The notes under the pieces: generated by a model
Told to the model about the DNA's origin: nothing
Databases searched by the model: none
What the model saw: the letters and a program-made list of their open reading frames with translations, nothing else
NCBI RefSeq assembly: GCF_003935895.2
Contig: NZ_CP054058.1
Coordinates: 1,116,001-1,180,000 of the forward strand
DNA: 64,000 bases
From: Scandinavium goeteborgense
Lineage (GTDB): Bacteria > Pseudomonadota > Gammaproteobacteria > Enterobacterales > Enterobacteriaceae
Direction of reading: 5' to 3'
Made by a program: the position numbers and the translations under genes
Part shown: positions 17,027 through 27,883 of the stretch, piece by piece
Layout: each line of letters opens with the position of its first letter
Numbering within the stretch: position 1 is the first letter of the stretch

Positions 17027-18301
17027 GTGGCAAAAAACATTCAAGCCATTCGCGGCATGAACGATTACCTGCCGGGCGAAACCGCTCTCTGGCAGCGCAT
17101 TGAAGGCACTCTGAAACAGGTGCTCGGCAGCTACGGTTACAGCGAAATTCGTTTGCCGATTGTAGAGCAGACCCCGTTATTCAAACGCGCGATCGGCGAA
17201 GTGACCGACGTCGTTGAAAAAGAAATGTATACCTTTGAGGACCGCAACGGCGATAGCCTGACGCTGCGTCCAGAAGGGACTGCGGGCTGCGTACGCGCCG
17301 GCATCGAGCATGGTCTTCTGTACAATCAGGAACAGCGTCTGTGGTACATCGGCCCGATGTTCCGCCATGAGCGTCCGCAGAAAGGGCGCTATCGTCAGTT
17401 CCATCAGCTGGGTTGTGAAGTGTTTGGCCTGCAAGGCCCAGACATTGACGCCGAGCTGATTCTGCTTACCGCGCGCTGGTGGCGTGCGCTGGGCATTTCT
17501 GAACACGTTCGTCTTGAGCTGAACTCTATCGGGTCGTTAGAAGCGCGCGCGAATTACCGCGAAGCGTTGGTCGCCTATCTGGAGCAGTTCAAAGATAAGC
17601 TCGACGAAGACTGCAAACGTCGCATGTACACCAACCCACTGCGCGTTCTGGATTCCAAGAATCCTGACGTTCAGGCGCTGCTCGATAACGCGCCTGCGCT
17701 GGGTGACTATCTCGACGAAGACTCTCGTGAACACTTTGCCGGTCTGTGTGCGCTTCTGGACGAAGCGGGCATTGCCTACACCGTAAACCAGCGTCTGGTT
17801 CGCGGTCTCGACTACTACAACCGCACTGTTTTCGAATGGGTGACCAGTAGCCTGGGCTCTCAGGGCACCGTCTGCGCGGGTGGCCGTTACGACGGTTTAG
17901 TCGAGCAGCTCGGCGGTCGCGCTACGCCGTCCGTTGGCTTCGCGATGGGTCTCGAGCGTTTAGTTTTACTGGTTCAGGCAGTCAATCCGGAATTTAAAGC
18001 CGATCCCGTTGTCGATATATACCTGGTGGCTTCAGGCACCGGTACTCAGTCCGCCGCATTGCGTCTGGCTGAAGCGCTGCGTGATGAACTGCCGGCCATC
18101 AAACTGATGACCAACCACGGTGGCGGTAACTTCAAGAAGCAGTTTGCTCGTGCCGATAAGTGGGGCGCTCGCGTCGCACTGGTGCTCGGTGAATCTGAAG
18201 TCGCTGAACGCAATGTGGTGGTAAAAGATTTGCGCTCTGGTGAGCAGACGACTGTAACGCAGGACAGCGTTGCCGCGCATTTGCGCACACTGCTGGGCTA
18301 A
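17027..18301 (+). CDS. hisS: Histidyl-tRNA synthetase
   Basis: 424 residues from a GTG start ([14 protein letters not shown]), as in E. coli. The upstream in-frame extension would run through the sroE/terminator hairpin and is rejected. It is a class II synthetase: motif 2 near [17 protein letters not shown], the histidine-specific [12 protein letters not shown] segment, motif 3 GFAMGLERL, and a C-terminal anticodon-binding domain. It charges tRNA-His in the cytosol. A terminator-like hairpin sits between ispG and this gene. yfgM follows after 33 bases. Confidence 0.97.
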   Translation: MAKNIQAIRGMNDYLPGETALWQRIEGTLKQVLGSYGYSEIRLPIVEQTPLFKRAIGEVTDVVEKEMYTFEDRNGDSLTLRPEGTAGCVRAGIEHGLLYNQEQRLWYIGPMFRHERPQKGRYRQFHQLGCEVFGLQGPDIDAELILLTARWWRALGISEHVRLELNSIGSLEARANYREALVAYLEQFKDKLDEDCKRRMYTNPLRVLDSKNPDVQALLDNAPALGDYLDEDSREHFAGLCALLDEAGIAYTVNQRLVRGLDYYNRTVFEWVTSSLGSQGTVCAGGRYDGLVEQLGGRATPSVGFAMGLERLVLLVQAVNPEFKADPVVDIYLVASGTGTQSAALRLAEALRDELPAIKLMTNHGGGNFKKQFARADKWGARVALVLGESEVAERNVVVKDLRSGEQTTVTQDSVAAHLRTLLG

Positions 18302-18334
18302 TTGCCCGGGACTATTATTCAGGAGAAGAACTGC

Positions 18335-18955
18335 GTGGAAGTCTACAGTAACGATAACGAACAGGTCGACGCACTTAAAAATTTCTTTGCTGAGAACGGC
18401 AAAGCGCTGGCAGTGGGTGTTGTGCTGGGGATTGGAGCGCTGGTTGGCTGGCGTTATTGGTCTTCGCATCAGGAAAACAATTCCCGCGAGACCTCACAGG
18501 CCTATGCAAGCGCCGTGAGCACCCTGAAAGCGGGTAAACCTGACACCTACGCTGCGGCGGAAAATATCGCAGCGAATCAAAAAAATGCTTACGGTGCGTT
18601 TGCCGCACTGGAACTGGCGCAGCAATTTGTTGATGCGAACCAGCTCGATAAAGCAGAAAAACAACTGCAACTGGGTCTGGCAGCCGCGCCTGATGATAAC
18701 CTGAAATCGGTTATCAACATGCGTCTGGCCCGCATCCAGCTGCAAATGAAACAGCCTGATGCAGCACTGAAAACCCTTGAAGGTATTAAAGGGGAAGGCT
18801 GGACAGCAATCGTCGCGGACTTACGCGGTGAAATCCTGTTAAGCAAAGGCGATAAGCAGGGGGCTCGTGCCGCCTGGGAAGCTGGCGTGAAAAGTGATGC
18901 TTCACCGGCGCTCAGCGAAATGATGCGCATGAAAATGAATAATTTGTCCATCTGA
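18335..18955 (+). CDS. yfgM: Ancillary SecYEG translocon subunit YfgM
   Basis: 206 residues from a GTG start preceded by AGGAGAAG; the length equals E. coli YfgM. One N-terminal membrane span (about 24-41, ALAVGVVLGIGALVGWRYW) anchors a periplasmic TPR domain. YfgM associates with the chaperone PpiD at the SecYEG translocon, helps hand off periplasmic proteins, and affects Rcs stress signalling through RcsB. The alternative upstream start would add 11 residues and has no ribosome-binding site. It is followed closely by bamB, another envelope-biogenesis gene. Confidence 0.95.
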   Translation: MEVYSNDNEQVDALKNFFAENGKALAVGVVLGIGALVGWRYWSSHQENNSRETSQAYASAVSTLKAGKPDTYAAAENIAANQKNAYGAFAALELAQQFVDANQLDKAEKQLQLGLAAAPDDNLKSVINMRLARIQLQMKQPDAALKTLEGIKGEGWTAIVADLRGEILLSKGDKQGARAAWEAGVKSDASPALSEMMRMKMNNLSI

Positions 18956-18965
18956 GAGGGACCCG

Positions 18966-20144
18966 ATGCAATTGCGTAAATTACTTTTGCCAGGACTGCT
19001 GTCTGTTACGTTATTGAGCGGTTGTTCACTGTTTAACAGCGAAGAAGACGTTGTGAAAATGTCCCCGCTGCCAACGGTTGAAAATCAGTTTACCCCGACG
19101 ACCTCCTGGAGTGAGTCCGTAGGTAGCGGTATTGGCGATTTCTACTCTAACCTGCACCCGGCGTATGCCGACAGCGTAGTGTACGCGGCAGATCGTAAAG
19201 GCACCGTGAAAGCACTGCATGCGGAAAGCGGGAAAGAAGTGTGGTCTGTGAACCTGGCTGAGAAAGACGGCTGGTTCTCCCACTTACCGGCGCTGCTGTC
19301 TGGCGGCCTGACGGTAAATGGCGGCCACGTGTATGTCGGCTCCGAGAAAGCACAGGTTTATGCTCTGAATACCAGCGATGGTACCGTGGCATGGCAAACC
19401 CGCGTTGCCGGTGAAGCGCTGTCCCGTCCGGTTGTGAGCGACGGCGTTGTGCTTATCCACACCAGCAACGGTCAGTTGCAGGCATTGAACGAAACCGACG
19501 GTGCAATCAAATGGACCGTTAACCTCGACATGCCAGCGCTTTCTCTGCGTGGCGAATCCGCTCCGGCGACTGCCTTTGGCGCAGCGATTGTGGGGGGCGA
19601 TAACGGCCGCGTCAACGCCGTGTTGATGCAGCAGGGCCAGTTGATTTGGCAGCAGCGTATTTCTCAGGCCACTGGCCCGACCGAAATCGATCGTCTGAGT
19701 GACGTGGATACGACGCCAGTCATCGTGGATGGTGTTGTTTACGCGCTCGCGTACAATGGCAACCTGACCGCGCTGGATCTGCGCAGTGGCCAGATCATGT
19801 GGAAACGTGAACTGGGCTCGGTGAATGACTTCGTTGTCGACGGCAACCGTATTTATCTGGTCGATCAGGACGACCGTCTGCTGGCGCTCAGCACCGATGG
19901 TGGTGTGACGCTGTGGACGCAGAGCGATCTGTTACACCGTCTGCTGACGTCTCCAGTGCTGTATAATGGCAGCCTGGTCGTCGCAGACAGTGAAGGTTAC
20001 ATGCACTGGATTAACCCGCAGGACGGCCGCTTCGTTGCTCAGCAAGAAGTGGACAGCTCAGGATTCCTGACCGATCCTGTGGTAGCCGATGGGCAACTGC
20101 TGATCCAGGCGAAAGACGGAACGCTGTACTCCATTACACGTTAA
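18966..20144 (+). CDS. bamB: Outer membrane assembly lipoprotein BamB
   Basis: 392 residues, the same length as E. coli. A signal peptide ends in lipobox LSGC with Cys20; Ser at +2 sends it to the outer membrane. The mature part is an eight-bladed beta-propeller of repeated PQQ-like motifs (for example [24 protein letters not shown]). It binds BamA POTRA domains in the BAM complex that inserts beta-barrel proteins. It lies ten bases after yfgM. A strong terminator separates it from der. Confidence 0.97.
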   Translation: MQLRKLLLPGLLSVTLLSGCSLFNSEEDVVKMSPLPTVENQFTPTTSWSESVGSGIGDFYSNLHPAYADSVVYAADRKGTVKALHAESGKEVWSVNLAEKDGWFSHLPALLSGGLTVNGGHVYVGSEKAQVYALNTSDGTVAWQTRVAGEALSRPVVSDGVVLIHTSNGQLQALNETDGAIKWTVNLDMPALSLRGESAPATAFGAAIVGGDNGRVNAVLMQQGQLIWQQRISQATGPTEIDRLSDVDTTPVIVDGVVYALAYNGNLTALDLRSGQIMWKRELGSVNDFVVDGNRIYLVDQDDRLLALSTDGGVTLWTQSDLLHRLLTSPVLYNGSLVVADSEGYMHWINPQDGRFVAQQEVDSSGFLTDPVVADGQLLIQAKDGTLYSITR

Positions 20145-20166
20145 GTCTTTTCGCAGTATGCATTGC

Positions 20167-20197
20167 AAACGGCCCCTGTTTTAGCAGGGGCCGTTTT
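20167..20197 (+). terminator. Intrinsic terminator between bamB and der
   Basis: Twelve-base stem AAACGGCCCCTG / CAGGGGCCGTTT with a short TTTTAG loop, followed by TACTGTTTTT. Confidence 0.88.
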
Positions 20198-20227
20198 ACT
20201 GTTTTTAGAATTTATGAGGCATTTATC

Positions 20228-21706
20228 ATGGTACCTGTGGTCGCGCTTGTCGGGCGCCCTAACGTTGGAAAATCCACGCTGTTTAACCGTCTGACGCGCA
20301 CGCGAGATGCGCTGGTCGCGGATTTCCCGGGTCTGACTCGTGACCGTAAGTACGGTCGTGCTGAAGTGGAAGGCCGCGAGTTTATCTGTATCGATACCGG
20401 TGGTATCGATGGCACGGAAGAAGGCGTAGAAACGCGCATGGCGGAACAGTCGCTGCTGGCGATTGAAGAAGCGGATGTCGTGTTGTTTATGGTTGATGCG
20501 CGTGCCGGGCTGATGCCTGCGGACGAAGGTATCGCCAAACACCTGCGTTCACGCGAAAAGGCGACGTTCCTCGTTGCTAACAAAACGGATGGCATCGACC
20601 CGGATCAGGCCGTTGCGGATTTCTGGTCCCTGGGCCTCGGTGAAATCCACGCGATTGCTGCGTCTCACGGCCGTGGCGTCACCAGCCTGATTGAACACGC
20701 GCTGCTGCCATTTATGGACGAAGTTGCGCCGGTTGAAGAAGTCGACGAAGACGCGCTGTACTGGGCTCAGTTCGAAGCAGAACAGAATGGCGTACCGATT
20801 GAAGAGCCGGAAGATGATTTCGACCCGCGCAGCCTGCCAATTAAACTCGCTATCGTTGGTCGTCCGAACGTCGGTAAGTCAACGCTAACTAACCGTATTC
20901 TCGGTGAAGACCGCGTCGTGGTTTACGACATGCCGGGCACCACGCGTGACAGCATCTACATCCCGATGGAACGCGATGAGCGTGAATATATCCTCATCGA
21001 TACCGCTGGGGTACGTAAGCGCGGCAAAATCACCGATACCGTAGAAAAGTTCTCGGTTATCAAAACGCTGCAGGCGATTGAAGACGCCAACGTGGTGATG
21101 CTGGTCATCGATGCCCGCGAAGGCATTTCCGATCAAGACCTCTCGCTGCTCGGCTTCATCCTCAATAGTGGGCGCTCACTGGTTATCGTGGTCAACAAAT
21201 GGGATGGCCTGAGCAACGAAGTGAGAGAGCAGGTTAAAGAAACCCTCGACTTCCGTCTGGGCTTTATTGATTTCGCCCGCGTGCACTTCATTTCTGCTCT
21301 GCACGGTAGCGGCGTAGGCAACCTGTTCGAGTCCGTGCGCGAAGCTTACGACAGCTCCACGCATCGTCAGAGCACCGCGATGCTGACCCGCATCATGAAC
21401 ATGGCTGCGGAAGATCACCAGCCGCCGCTGGTTCGTGGTCGTCGCGTGAAGCTGAAATATGCGCACGCTGGCGGTTATAACCCGCCGATTGTGGTTATCC
21501 ACGGTAACCAGGTGAAAGACCTGCCTGATTCCTACAAGCGCTACCTGATGAACTACTTCCGTAAATCACTGGAAGTCATGGGGACGCCAATCCGTATTCA
21601 GTTCAAGGAAGGGGAAAACCCGTTCGCGAACAAGCGTAATACCCTGACGCCGAACCAGATGCGTAAGCGTAAGCGTCTGATCAAGCACATTAAAAAAGGT
21701 AAGTAA
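20228..21706 (+). CDS. der: Ribosome-assembly GTPase Der (EngA)
   Basis: 492 residues (E. coli 490). It has two consecutive Era-like GTPase domains, each with the P-loop GRPNVGKST (residues 9-17 and near 210) and its own switch ([16 protein letters not shown]) and NKxD (NKTDG; NKWDG), separated by an acidic linker ([11 protein letters not shown]). A C-terminal KH-like domain and a Lys/Arg-rich tail ([15 protein letters not shown]) complete it. Der is essential for 50S ribosomal subunit maturation. Both active sites are intact. Confidence 0.97.
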   Translation: MVPVVALVGRPNVGKSTLFNRLTRTRDALVADFPGLTRDRKYGRAEVEGREFICIDTGGIDGTEEGVETRMAEQSLLAIEEADVVLFMVDARAGLMPADEGIAKHLRSREKATFLVANKTDGIDPDQAVADFWSLGLGEIHAIAASHGRGVTSLIEHALLPFMDEVAPVEEVDEDALYWAQFEAEQNGVPIEEPEDDFDPRSLPIKLAIVGRPNVGKSTLTNRILGEDRVVVYDMPGTTRDSIYIPMERDEREYILIDTAGVRKRGKITDTVEKFSVIKTLQAIEDANVVMLVIDAREGISDQDLSLLGFILNSGRSLVIVVNKWDGLSNEVREQVKETLDFRLGFIDFARVHFISALHGSGVGNLFESVREAYDSSTHRQSTAMLTRIMNMAAEDHQPPLVRGRRVKLKYAHAGGYNPPIVVIHGNQVKDLPDSYKRYLMNYFRKSLEVMGTPIRIQFKEGENPFANKRNTLTPNQMRKRKRLIKHIKKGK

Positions 21707-21739
21707 GCGCCAACGTTTTTCTGGCGCGGTACCGATACT

Positions 21740-21766
21740 AACCCGCCTGATGGCGGGTTTTTTTGT
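21740..21766 (+). terminator. Intrinsic terminator after der
   Basis: Stem AACCCGCC / GGCGGGTT with a four-base TGAT loop and a run of seven T. A smaller hairpin, GCGCCA / TGGCGC, lies just before it (21707-21726). Confidence 0.88.
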
Positions 21767-21777
21767 TTCTGAGGTTT

Positions 21778-22872
21778 ATGATGCAAATAGGTTTCATTGG
21801 TCTTGGCGCGGTTATCGAGACCGCGTATCTACCCGCGCTTAAGCGCCTCAATGTGCCACTGACGAACTGCTACGGTTTTGATATCGACGCGTCCAGAGCA
21901 CCGACCAACATCACCCGCTGCGATTCACTCGAGGCGCTATTGGCGACACAGCCTGAGGTGGTGTTCATCACCACTGGGTCGCTGGGGCATTTGCCGGTGC
22001 TGGAGCAGGTGCTGAAATCGGCGGTGCCGCGCATCGTGGTGGAAAAGCCGGTTGCCGCCACGCTGGAGCAGCTCGACCAGCTTCAGGTTCTGTTGGCGAT
22101 GCCGGAAAACGTGAACCGCGTACTCGCGTTGGATCACTGGATGGCACGCGACGGCGTGGCGCAGCTGCTTCGCGGAGAGCCGGAAAGCGACTGGCTGCCG
22201 GAAGTGGATTACCCGGCAATGACGGCCCCCATCTCAACCCTGGCGGATATCGTCAAAATTGAAGGGTATTTGCTAGAGCCGAGCGGGTATAACGATAAAG
22301 GTGAGCCGGTTGCGTTGAATTTCGCCACCGGGGAACCGGACACTCGCACGCTTCGTCATCCCGATGGCGTGATTGTGGATATCGGCACGCACGTGCTGGC
22401 GATGATGCACGAAACGCTGGCCGCCATCGGAGCCAACGATCGGCTGAGCCTTACACTGTGCGAAGCCAAAGACCGTTTGGGTAATGCCATTGAGAAGGGC
22501 GATACCACCACCGCCGAAGGTTGCGCACATTTGCAGGGCGAGCTGTGCGGTATTCCGCTGGAGATGTGGCTGAACAAATATGCGGGGCCAGTCGGTGGGC
22601 AAAAAGGCGTTCGCCTGCATTTGCGAAACGGAACCATTCTGAGTCAGGACCGACGCGGTTCCGGTGAAGTGCTGGAAGTGTGTCAGGGCGAAAACGTGCA
22701 GCGCTGGAAAATGGAAGGCCCGGTGTACGACCGCTGCCTGGCGCGGCATATCCTCGGGGCTGAAAGCGTATTTGCCCGCGCGCCTGAACAGGTCAGCCAA
22801 CTGACCCAGCGCCGCATTGCAGAAGTGACGGCGCTACTGAAATTACAACAGCAACTGCGCGGCCCGCATTAA
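21778..22872 (+). CDS. Gfo/Idh/MocA family oxidoreductase
   Basis: About 364 residues. The N-terminal Rossmann fold begins at once with IGFIGLGAVIETAYLPAL, and the family's EKP signature follows (VEKPVAATLEQL), where the lysine is catalytic. The C-terminal alpha/beta domain holds DIGTHVLAMMHE with a candidate catalytic His. Members are NAD(P)-dependent dehydrogenases of sugars, inositols and related polyols; I cannot name the substrate. Two adjacent ATGs (21778, 21781) follow TGAGG. The gene begins a few bases after the der terminator and has no partner genes, transporter or regulator. It is absent from this place in E. coli, so it is a single-gene insertion between der and yfgJ. Confidence 0.82.
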   Translation: MMQIGFIGLGAVIETAYLPALKRLNVPLTNCYGFDIDASRAPTNITRCDSLEALLATQPEVVFITTGSLGHLPVLEQVLKSAVPRIVVEKPVAATLEQLDQLQVLLAMPENVNRVLALDHWMARDGVAQLLRGEPESDWLPEVDYPAMTAPISTLADIVKIEGYLLEPSGYNDKGEPVALNFATGEPDTRTLRHPDGVIVDIGTHVLAMMHETLAAIGANDRLSLTLCEAKDRLGNAIEKGDTTTAEGCAHLQGELCGIPLEMWLNKYAGPVGGQKGVRLHLRNGTILSQDRRGSGEVLEVCQGENVQRWKMEGPVYDRCLARHILGAESVFARAPEQVSQLTQRRIAEVTALLKLQQQLRGPH

Positions 22873-22922
22873 GGCGTGTGGTAAAATAGCCTGAAGATTT
22901 CCGTATGACGAAGGAGTCAACG

Positions 22923-23141
22923 ATGGAACTGAAATGCCCGGTTTGTGAGAACCCGCTGGAGCAGCAGGGTGATAGCGCGCGTTGTTCGCAGTGCGAGCAG
23001 GATTACGCCTTACAGGCGCTGTGCCCGGAATGCCATAAGCCACTGGAAGTGCTGAAAGCCTGTGGTGCGGTGGATTATTTTTGCCAGAACGGCCATAGTT
23101 TGATTTCGAAAAAACGCGTGGAGTTCGTGGTTGCGCAGTAA
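22923..23141 (+). CDS. yfgJ: Zinc-ribbon protein YfgJ
   Basis: 72 residues starting MELKCPVCENPL behind AAGGAG; an upstream start would add six residues. Four CxxC-type pairs (CPVC, CSQC, CPEC, and Cys-His in CQNGH) fit a double zinc-ribbon. It is a cytoplasmic protein of unknown function conserved in Enterobacteriaceae at this position beside xseA. The C-terminal half (LKACGAVDYFCQNGHSLIS) is nearly identical to E. coli YfgJ. Confidence 0.9.
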   Translation: MELKCPVCENPLEQQGDSARCSQCEQDYALQALCPECHKPLEVLKACGAVDYFCQNGHSLISKKRVEFVVAQ

Positions 23142-23153
23142 AACCGAGAAAAT

Positions 23154-23185
23154 GCCCGGTGGCGCTCCGCTTACCGGGCCTACGA
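23154..23185. repeat. REP element between yfgJ and xseA
   Basis: GCCCGGT / ACCGGGC palindrome with a GGCGCTCCGCTT centre, followed by CTACGA: the standard enterobacterial REP layout. It covers the xseA stop codon, between two convergent genes, where REPs protect or separate transcripts. Confidence 0.85.
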
Positions 23186-24556
23186 TTTGGCTTTGCGCGC
23201 CCGCGTTTTCTTCACCGGCGTGATTTTAGTGACTTCACTTTCCACCACCCCATCTTCCAGACGCGTCGTCAGCGTGTCTCCGGCATTTAGCTGTTTGGTT
23301 TTTTTGACCAGCTTGCCGTCGGCGGCTGTCGTCACGCTGTAGCCGCGTGCCAGCGTCGACAACGGGCTAACAGCCTCAAGATGCGTTACCGCATTACCAA
23401 ACCGTTCCCGCGTTGTACTGAGCTGCGCACGAAGCATCTGCGCCAGACGATACTCCAGTTGTTGAATACGTGTTTGCGCGCGGTAAATGCGCGGCTGCGG
23501 ATTTTGTTGATTCAGACGCTGAATCACCCGCTGCTGACGCTGAGTGGTTTTTTTCAGCTGATTATCTAACGCAAAGTTCATGCGCTGGCGCAGTCTGTCG
23601 AGCACCGTTTGCTGACGCGCGAGGCGCAGCTGCGGATGTTGCTGTTGCAGGCGATGCTGGAGCTGACTGAAACGACGATTACGGTTGGCGATGAAGTAAT
23701 CCATCGCCATTTCCAGCCGCTGTTGGGCCGACTGCACTTGGCGCAGCAGTTCCAACTGATTGCGGCTGACCATTTCGGCAGCCGCAGACGGCGTCGGGGC
23801 GCGTAAATCAGCCACGAAATCGGCGATGGTGACATCGGTTTCATGTCCGACGGCGCTGACCACCGGAATGCGGCTGGCAAAAATTGCCCGCGCCACGCGT
23901 TCGTCGTTGAAACTCCACAAATCTTCCAGCGAACCCCCGCCGCGCCCGACAATCAGCACGTCACACTCTTCACGCTGGTTCGCCAGTTCAATGGCGCGAA
24001 CAATCTGGCCCGGCGCATCGTCACCCTGAACCGAAGTGGGATAAATCACCACCGGCAGTGACGGATCGCGGCGTTTGAGGACATGAAGGATGTCGTGCAA
24101 TGCAGCACCGCTTTTCGAGGTAATCACCCCGACGCAGTGCGCAGGCGTTGGCAAAGGCTGCTTGAACTGCTGATCGAACAGGCCTTCCGCGGACAACAGC
24201 GCTTTGAGCTGCTCGTACTTTTGCTGCAAAAGCCCTTCGCCCGCAGGCTGCATGCTTTCGACGATAATCTGGTAGTCACCGCGCGGCTCATACAGCGTGA
24301 TGTTCGCGCGAACTAAAACCTGCTGGCCGTGCTGTGGACGAAACGTGACGCGGCGATTGCTGTTGCGGAACATCGCACAGCGCACCTGGGCGTTGTCGTC
24401 TTTGAGGGTAAAATACCAGTGCCCGGAAGAGGGCTGAGAAAAGTTGGAGATTTCGCCGCTGATCCACACCTGGCCCATTTCTCGTTCCAGCAGCAGACGA
24501 ACCGACTGATTCAGGCGGCTAACGGTAAAAATTGCGGGGGATTGAGAAGGCAACAT
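23180..24556 (-). CDS. xseA: Exodeoxyribonuclease VII large subunit
   Basis: 458 residues (E. coli 456). The N-terminal OB-fold binds single-stranded DNA ([20 protein letters not shown]). The catalytic domain has [16 protein letters not shown] and [24 protein letters not shown] long coiled-coil (about 280-400, rich in Gln and Arg) binds multiple XseB subunits, and the C-terminus is basic. ExoVII degrades single-stranded DNA from both ends and functions in repair. It is divergent from guaB, sharing a 160-base promoter region. Its TAG stop lies inside a REP element. Confidence 0.97.
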   Translation of the reverse strand: MLPSQSPAIFTVSRLNQSVRLLLEREMGQVWISGEISNFSQPSSGHWYFTLKDDNAQVRCAMFRNSNRRVTFRPQHGQQVLVRANITLYEPRGDYQIIVESMQPAGEGLLQQKYEQLKALLSAEGLFDQQFKQPLPTPAHCVGVITSKSGAALHDILHVLKRRDPSLPVVIYPTSVQGDDAPGQIVRAIELANQREECDVLIVGRGGGSLEDLWSFNDERVARAIFASRIPVVSAVGHETDVTIADFVADLRAPTPSAAAEMVSRNQLELLRQVQSAQQRLEMAMDYFIANRNRRFSQLQHRLQQQHPQLRLARQQTVLDRLRQRMNFALDNQLKKTTQRQQRVIQRLNQQNPQPRIYRAQTRIQQLEYRLAQMLRAQLSTTRERFGNAVTHLEAVSPLSTLARGYSVTTAADGKLVKKTKQLNAGDTLTTRLEDGVVESEVTKITPVKKTRARKAKS

Positions 24557-24648
24557 GTGAGCGAGATCAAATTCTAAATCAGCAGGTTATTCAGTCGATA
24601 GTAACTTGCTCAGGTGCGATCGCAAGCATTTTTTGCAAAAAAGTGTAG

Positions 24649-24674
24649 ATGCAACCGATTACGCTCTGTATAAT
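24649..24674 (+). promoter_or_regulatory. guaBA promoter with PurR box
   Basis: ATGCAACCGATTACGC (24649-24664) matches the PurR operator of E. coli guaBA and sits directly upstream of a perfect TATAAT (24669-24674) with a GC-rich discriminator. Repression by PurR with hypoxanthine or guanine is expected by homology. Confidence 0.8.
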
Positions 24675-24716
24675 GCCACGGCAATATTTATTAACCTTTA
24701 GGTAGAGATATTGCCC

Positions 24717-26183
24717 ATGCTACGTATCGCCAAAGAAGCACTGACGTTTGACGACGTCCTCCTCGTTCCCGCTCATTCCACCGTTCTGCCGAATACTGCC
24801 GATCTCAGCACGCATTTGACCCAATCCATTCGCCTGAACATTCCTATGCTCTCCGCAGCAATGGACACCGTGACGGAAGCGCGCCTGGCAATTGCTCTGG
24901 CTCAGGAAGGTGGCATCGGCTTTATTCACAAAAACATGTCTATCGAGCGTCAGGCAGAAGAAGTTCGCCTCGTGAAGAAATACGAATCCGGCGTGGTTTC
25001 TGACCCACAGTCCGTTTTACCAACCACCACGCTCGCAGAAGTGAAAGAGCTGACCGCGCGTAACGGTTTTGCCGGTTACCCGGTCGTGACTGAAACCAAC
25101 GAACTGGTCGGTATCATCACCGGCCGTGACGTGCGTTTTGTGACTGACCTCAGCCAGCCTGTTAGCGTATACATGACACCGAAAGAGCGTCTGGTCACCG
25201 TGCGTGAAGGCGAAGCTCGTGACGTCGTGTTCGGTAAAATGCATGAAAAACGTGTGGAAAAAGCGTTGGTTGTTGATGCGAATTTCCACCTGATCGGCAT
25301 GATCACCGTAAAAGATTTCCAGAAAGCCGAGCGTAAACCGAATGCGTGTAAAGACGAGCATGGTCGTCTGCGCGTGGGTGCGGCGGTTGGCGCAGGGGCC
25401 GGTAACGAAGAGCGCGTTGATGCGCTGGTTGCCGCGGGCGTTGACGTTCTGCTGATTGACTCCTCCCACGGCCATTCCGAAGGCGTTCTGCAACGTATTC
25501 GTGAAACCCGTGCAAAATACCCTGATCTGCAAATCATCGGCGGCAACGTGGCTACGGGTGCCGGCGCCCGTGCGCTGGCTGACGCTGGCGTGAGCGCAGT
25601 GAAAGTGGGTATCGGTCCTGGCTCTATCTGTACTACCCGTATCGTGACCGGCGTAGGCGTCCCACAAATCACCGCCGTTTCTGACGCGGTTGAAGCGCTG
25701 GAAGGCCTGGGCATTCCGGTTATCGCCGATGGCGGCATCCGTTTCTCCGGTGACATCGCCAAAGCCATCGCTGCGGGCGCAAGCGCAGTCATGGTCGGTT
25801 CTATGCTGGCAGGTACCGAAGAATCCCCGGGTGAAATCGAACTCTACCAGGGCCGTTCTTACAAATCCTACCGCGGCATGGGCTCTCTGGGCGCGATGTC
25901 CAAAGGTTCCTCAGACCGTTACTTCCAGAGCGATAACGCTGCCGACAAACTGGTACCGGAAGGTATCGAAGGTCGCGTGGCATACAAAGGTCGCCTGAAA
26001 GAGATCATTCACCAGCAGATGGGCGGCCTGCGCTCCTGTATGGGTCTGACCGGCTGTGGTACCATCGACGCGCTGCGTACCAAGGCTGAGTTCGTACGCA
26101 TCAGCGGGGCGGGCATTCAGGAAAGTCACGTACATGACGTGACCATCACCAAGGAATCCCCGAACTACCGCATGGGTTCTTGA
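24717..26183 (+). CDS. guaB: IMP dehydrogenase
   Basis: 488 residues from the ATG giving [16 protein letters not shown]; a TTG two codons earlier is not used in relatives. A TIM barrel is interrupted by a pair of CBS domains (about 95-205) that bind regulatory nucleotides. The catalytic loop [13 protein letters not shown] holds the active-site cysteine, and the flap has [11 protein letters not shown]. It oxidises IMP to XMP with NAD, the committed step to GMP. It is the first gene of the guaBA operon under a PurR-type operator; a stem-loop separates it from guaA. Confidence 0.98.
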   Translation: MLRIAKEALTFDDVLLVPAHSTVLPNTADLSTHLTQSIRLNIPMLSAAMDTVTEARLAIALAQEGGIGFIHKNMSIERQAEEVRLVKKYESGVVSDPQSVLPTTTLAEVKELTARNGFAGYPVVTETNELVGIITGRDVRFVTDLSQPVSVYMTPKERLVTVREGEARDVVFGKMHEKRVEKALVVDANFHLIGMITVKDFQKAERKPNACKDEHGRLRVGAAVGAGAGNEERVDALVAAGVDVLLIDSSHGHSEGVLQRIRETRAKYPDLQIIGGNVATGAGARALADAGVSAVKVGIGPGSICTTRIVTGVGVPQITAVSDAVEALEGLGIPVIADGGIRFSGDIAKAIAAGASAVMVGSMLAGTEESPGEIELYQGRSYKSYRGMGSLGAMSKGSSDRYFQSDNAADKLVPEGIEGRVAYKGRLKEIIHQQMGGLRSCMGLTGCGTIDALRTKAEFVRISGAGIQESHVHDVTITKESPNYRMGS

Positions 26184-26192
26184 TTATTTCCC

Positions 26193-26215
26193 GCGCCCGG
26201 CTTATGCCGGGCGCT
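26193..26215 (+). terminator. Stem-loop between guaB and guaA
   Basis: Nine-base stem GCGCCCGGC / GCCGGGCGC with a TTAT loop, followed by TTTGATTTTG. Since guaBA is one operon, this probably acts as a partial terminator or 3'-stabiliser. Confidence 0.6.
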
Positions 26216-26250
26216 TTGATTTTGTTTCACTTGCCCTGGAATTATCGTCA

Positions 26251-27828
26251 ATGACCGACAATATTCATAAGCATCGCATTCTTATCCTCGATTTCGGTTC
26301 TCAATACACTCAGCTGGTTGCACGTCGCGTGCGCGAGCTGGGCGTTTATTGCGAACTTTGGGCCTGGGACGTTACCGAAGCACAAATTCGTGAGTTCAAT
26401 CCGAGCGGTATCATCCTGTCCGGCGGCCCGGAAAGCACCACCGAAGACAACAGCCCACGCGCACCAGAGTATGTCTTCGAAGCAGGCGTCCCGGTGCTTG
26501 GCGTGTGCTACGGCATGCAGACCATGGCGATGCAGCTTGGCGGCCACGTTGAAGGCTCTAACGAACGCGAGTTCGGCTACGCGCAGGTAGAAGTCAGAAC
26601 CGACAGCGCACTGGTTCGTGGCATCGAAGACGCCCTGACCGCTGATGGCAAACCCCTGCTCGACGTGTGGATGAGCCACGGCGACAAAGTCACCGCCATC
26701 CCGTCTGATTTCGTGACCGTTGCCAGCACCGAAACGTGCCCGTTTGCCATCATGGCTAACGAAGAAAAACGCTTCTACGGCGTGCAATTCCACCCAGAAG
26801 TGACGCACACCCGTCAGGGCCTGCGCATGCTGGAGCGTTTCGTGCTCGACATCTGTCAGTGCGAAGCCCTGTGGACCTCAGCAAAAATCATCGAAGATGC
26901 GGTAGAGCGTATTCGTCAGCAGGTTGGCGACGACAAAGTGATCCTCGGCCTGTCCGGCGGCGTCGATTCTTCCGTTACCGCGATGCTGCTGCACCGTGCT
27001 ATCGGTAAAAATCTGACCTGTGTGTTCGTCGACAACGGTCTGCTGCGCCTGAATGAATCTCAGCAGGTGCTGGATATGTTCGGCGATCATTTCGGTCTGA
27101 ACATCGTGCACGTGGAAGGCGAAGAGCGCTTCCTGAGCGCGCTGGCGGGCGAAAACGATCCGGAAGCGAAACGTAAAATCATCGGCCGCGTGTTTGTCGA
27201 AGTGTTCGATGAAGAAGCGCTGAAGCTCGAAGACGTGAAATGGCTGGCGCAGGGCACTATCTACCCAGACGTGATTGAATCCGCCGCTTCCGCGACCGGT
27301 AAAGCACACGTCATCAAATCTCACCACAACGTGGGCGGCTTGCCGAAAGAGATGAAGATGGGCCTGGTTGAGCCGCTGCGTGAACTGTTCAAAGACGAAG
27401 TGCGCAAAATCGGTCTGGAGCTGGGTCTGCCGTACGACATGCTGTACCGTCACCCGTTCCCAGGGCCAGGCCTCGGCGTGCGCGTGCTGGGCGAAGTGAA
27501 GAAAGAGTACTGCGACCTGCTGCGTCGTGCGGACGCTATCTTCATCGAAGAGCTGCACAAAGCCGACCTGTACAACAAAGTGAGCCAGGCGTTCACCGTG
27601 TTCCTGCCGGTCCGTTCCGTTGGCGTGATGGGCGATGGACGCAAATACGACTGGGTTGTTTCCCTGCGTGCCGTTGAAACCATCGACTTCATGACCGCGC
27701 ACTGGGCGCACCTGCCGTACGATTTCCTCGGCCGCGTATCCAACCGCATCATCAACGAAGTGAACGGTATTTCCCGTGTGGTGTATGACATCAGCGGCAA
27801 ACCGCCAGCGACGATCGAGTGGGAATAA
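26251..27828 (+). CDS. guaA: GMP synthase (glutamine-hydrolysing)
   Basis: 525 residues, as in E. coli. The class I glutamine amidotransferase domain has nucleophile Cys86 in GVCYGMQ and the His-Glu pair in QFHPEVTHT. The ATP-pyrophosphatase domain has the PP-loop SGGVDSSV, and a C-terminal dimerisation domain follows. It converts XMP, ATP and glutamine to GMP. It is second in the guaBA operon, 67 bases after guaB, and is followed by a clear terminator. Confidence 0.98.
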   Translation: MTDNIHKHRILILDFGSQYTQLVARRVRELGVYCELWAWDVTEAQIREFNPSGIILSGGPESTTEDNSPRAPEYVFEAGVPVLGVCYGMQTMAMQLGGHVEGSNEREFGYAQVEVRTDSALVRGIEDALTADGKPLLDVWMSHGDKVTAIPSDFVTVASTETCPFAIMANEEKRFYGVQFHPEVTHTRQGLRMLERFVLDICQCEALWTSAKIIEDAVERIRQQVGDDKVILGLSGGVDSSVTAMLLHRAIGKNLTCVFVDNGLLRLNESQQVLDMFGDHFGLNIVHVEGEERFLSALAGENDPEAKRKIIGRVFVEVFDEEALKLEDVKWLAQGTIYPDVIESAASATGKAHVIKSHHNVGGLPKEMKMGLVEPLRELFKDEVRKIGLELGLPYDMLYRHPFPGPGLGVRVLGEVKKEYCDLLRRADAIFIEELHKADLYNKVSQAFTVFLPVRSVGVMGDGRKYDWVVSLRAVETIDFMTAHWAHLPYDFLGRVSNRIINEVNGISRVVYDISGKPPATIEWE

Positions 27829-27851
27829 CCCCCGGTCAGCTCTAGCTTCTC

Positions 27852-27879
27852 AGCCCGCGTAAATGCGGGCTTTTTATTT
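27852..27879 (+). terminator. Intrinsic terminator after guaA
   Basis: AGCCCGC / GCGGGCT stem with a six-base loop followed by TTTTATTT, ending the guaBA transcript just before the convergent MFS gene. Confidence 0.88.
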
Positions 27880-27883
27880 CTGA

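Noticed and set aside
26878-27711. Minus-strand open frame of about 277 codons within guaA
   Set aside because: Rich in His/Gln/Phe as expected from reverse reading of guaA codons; no family features.
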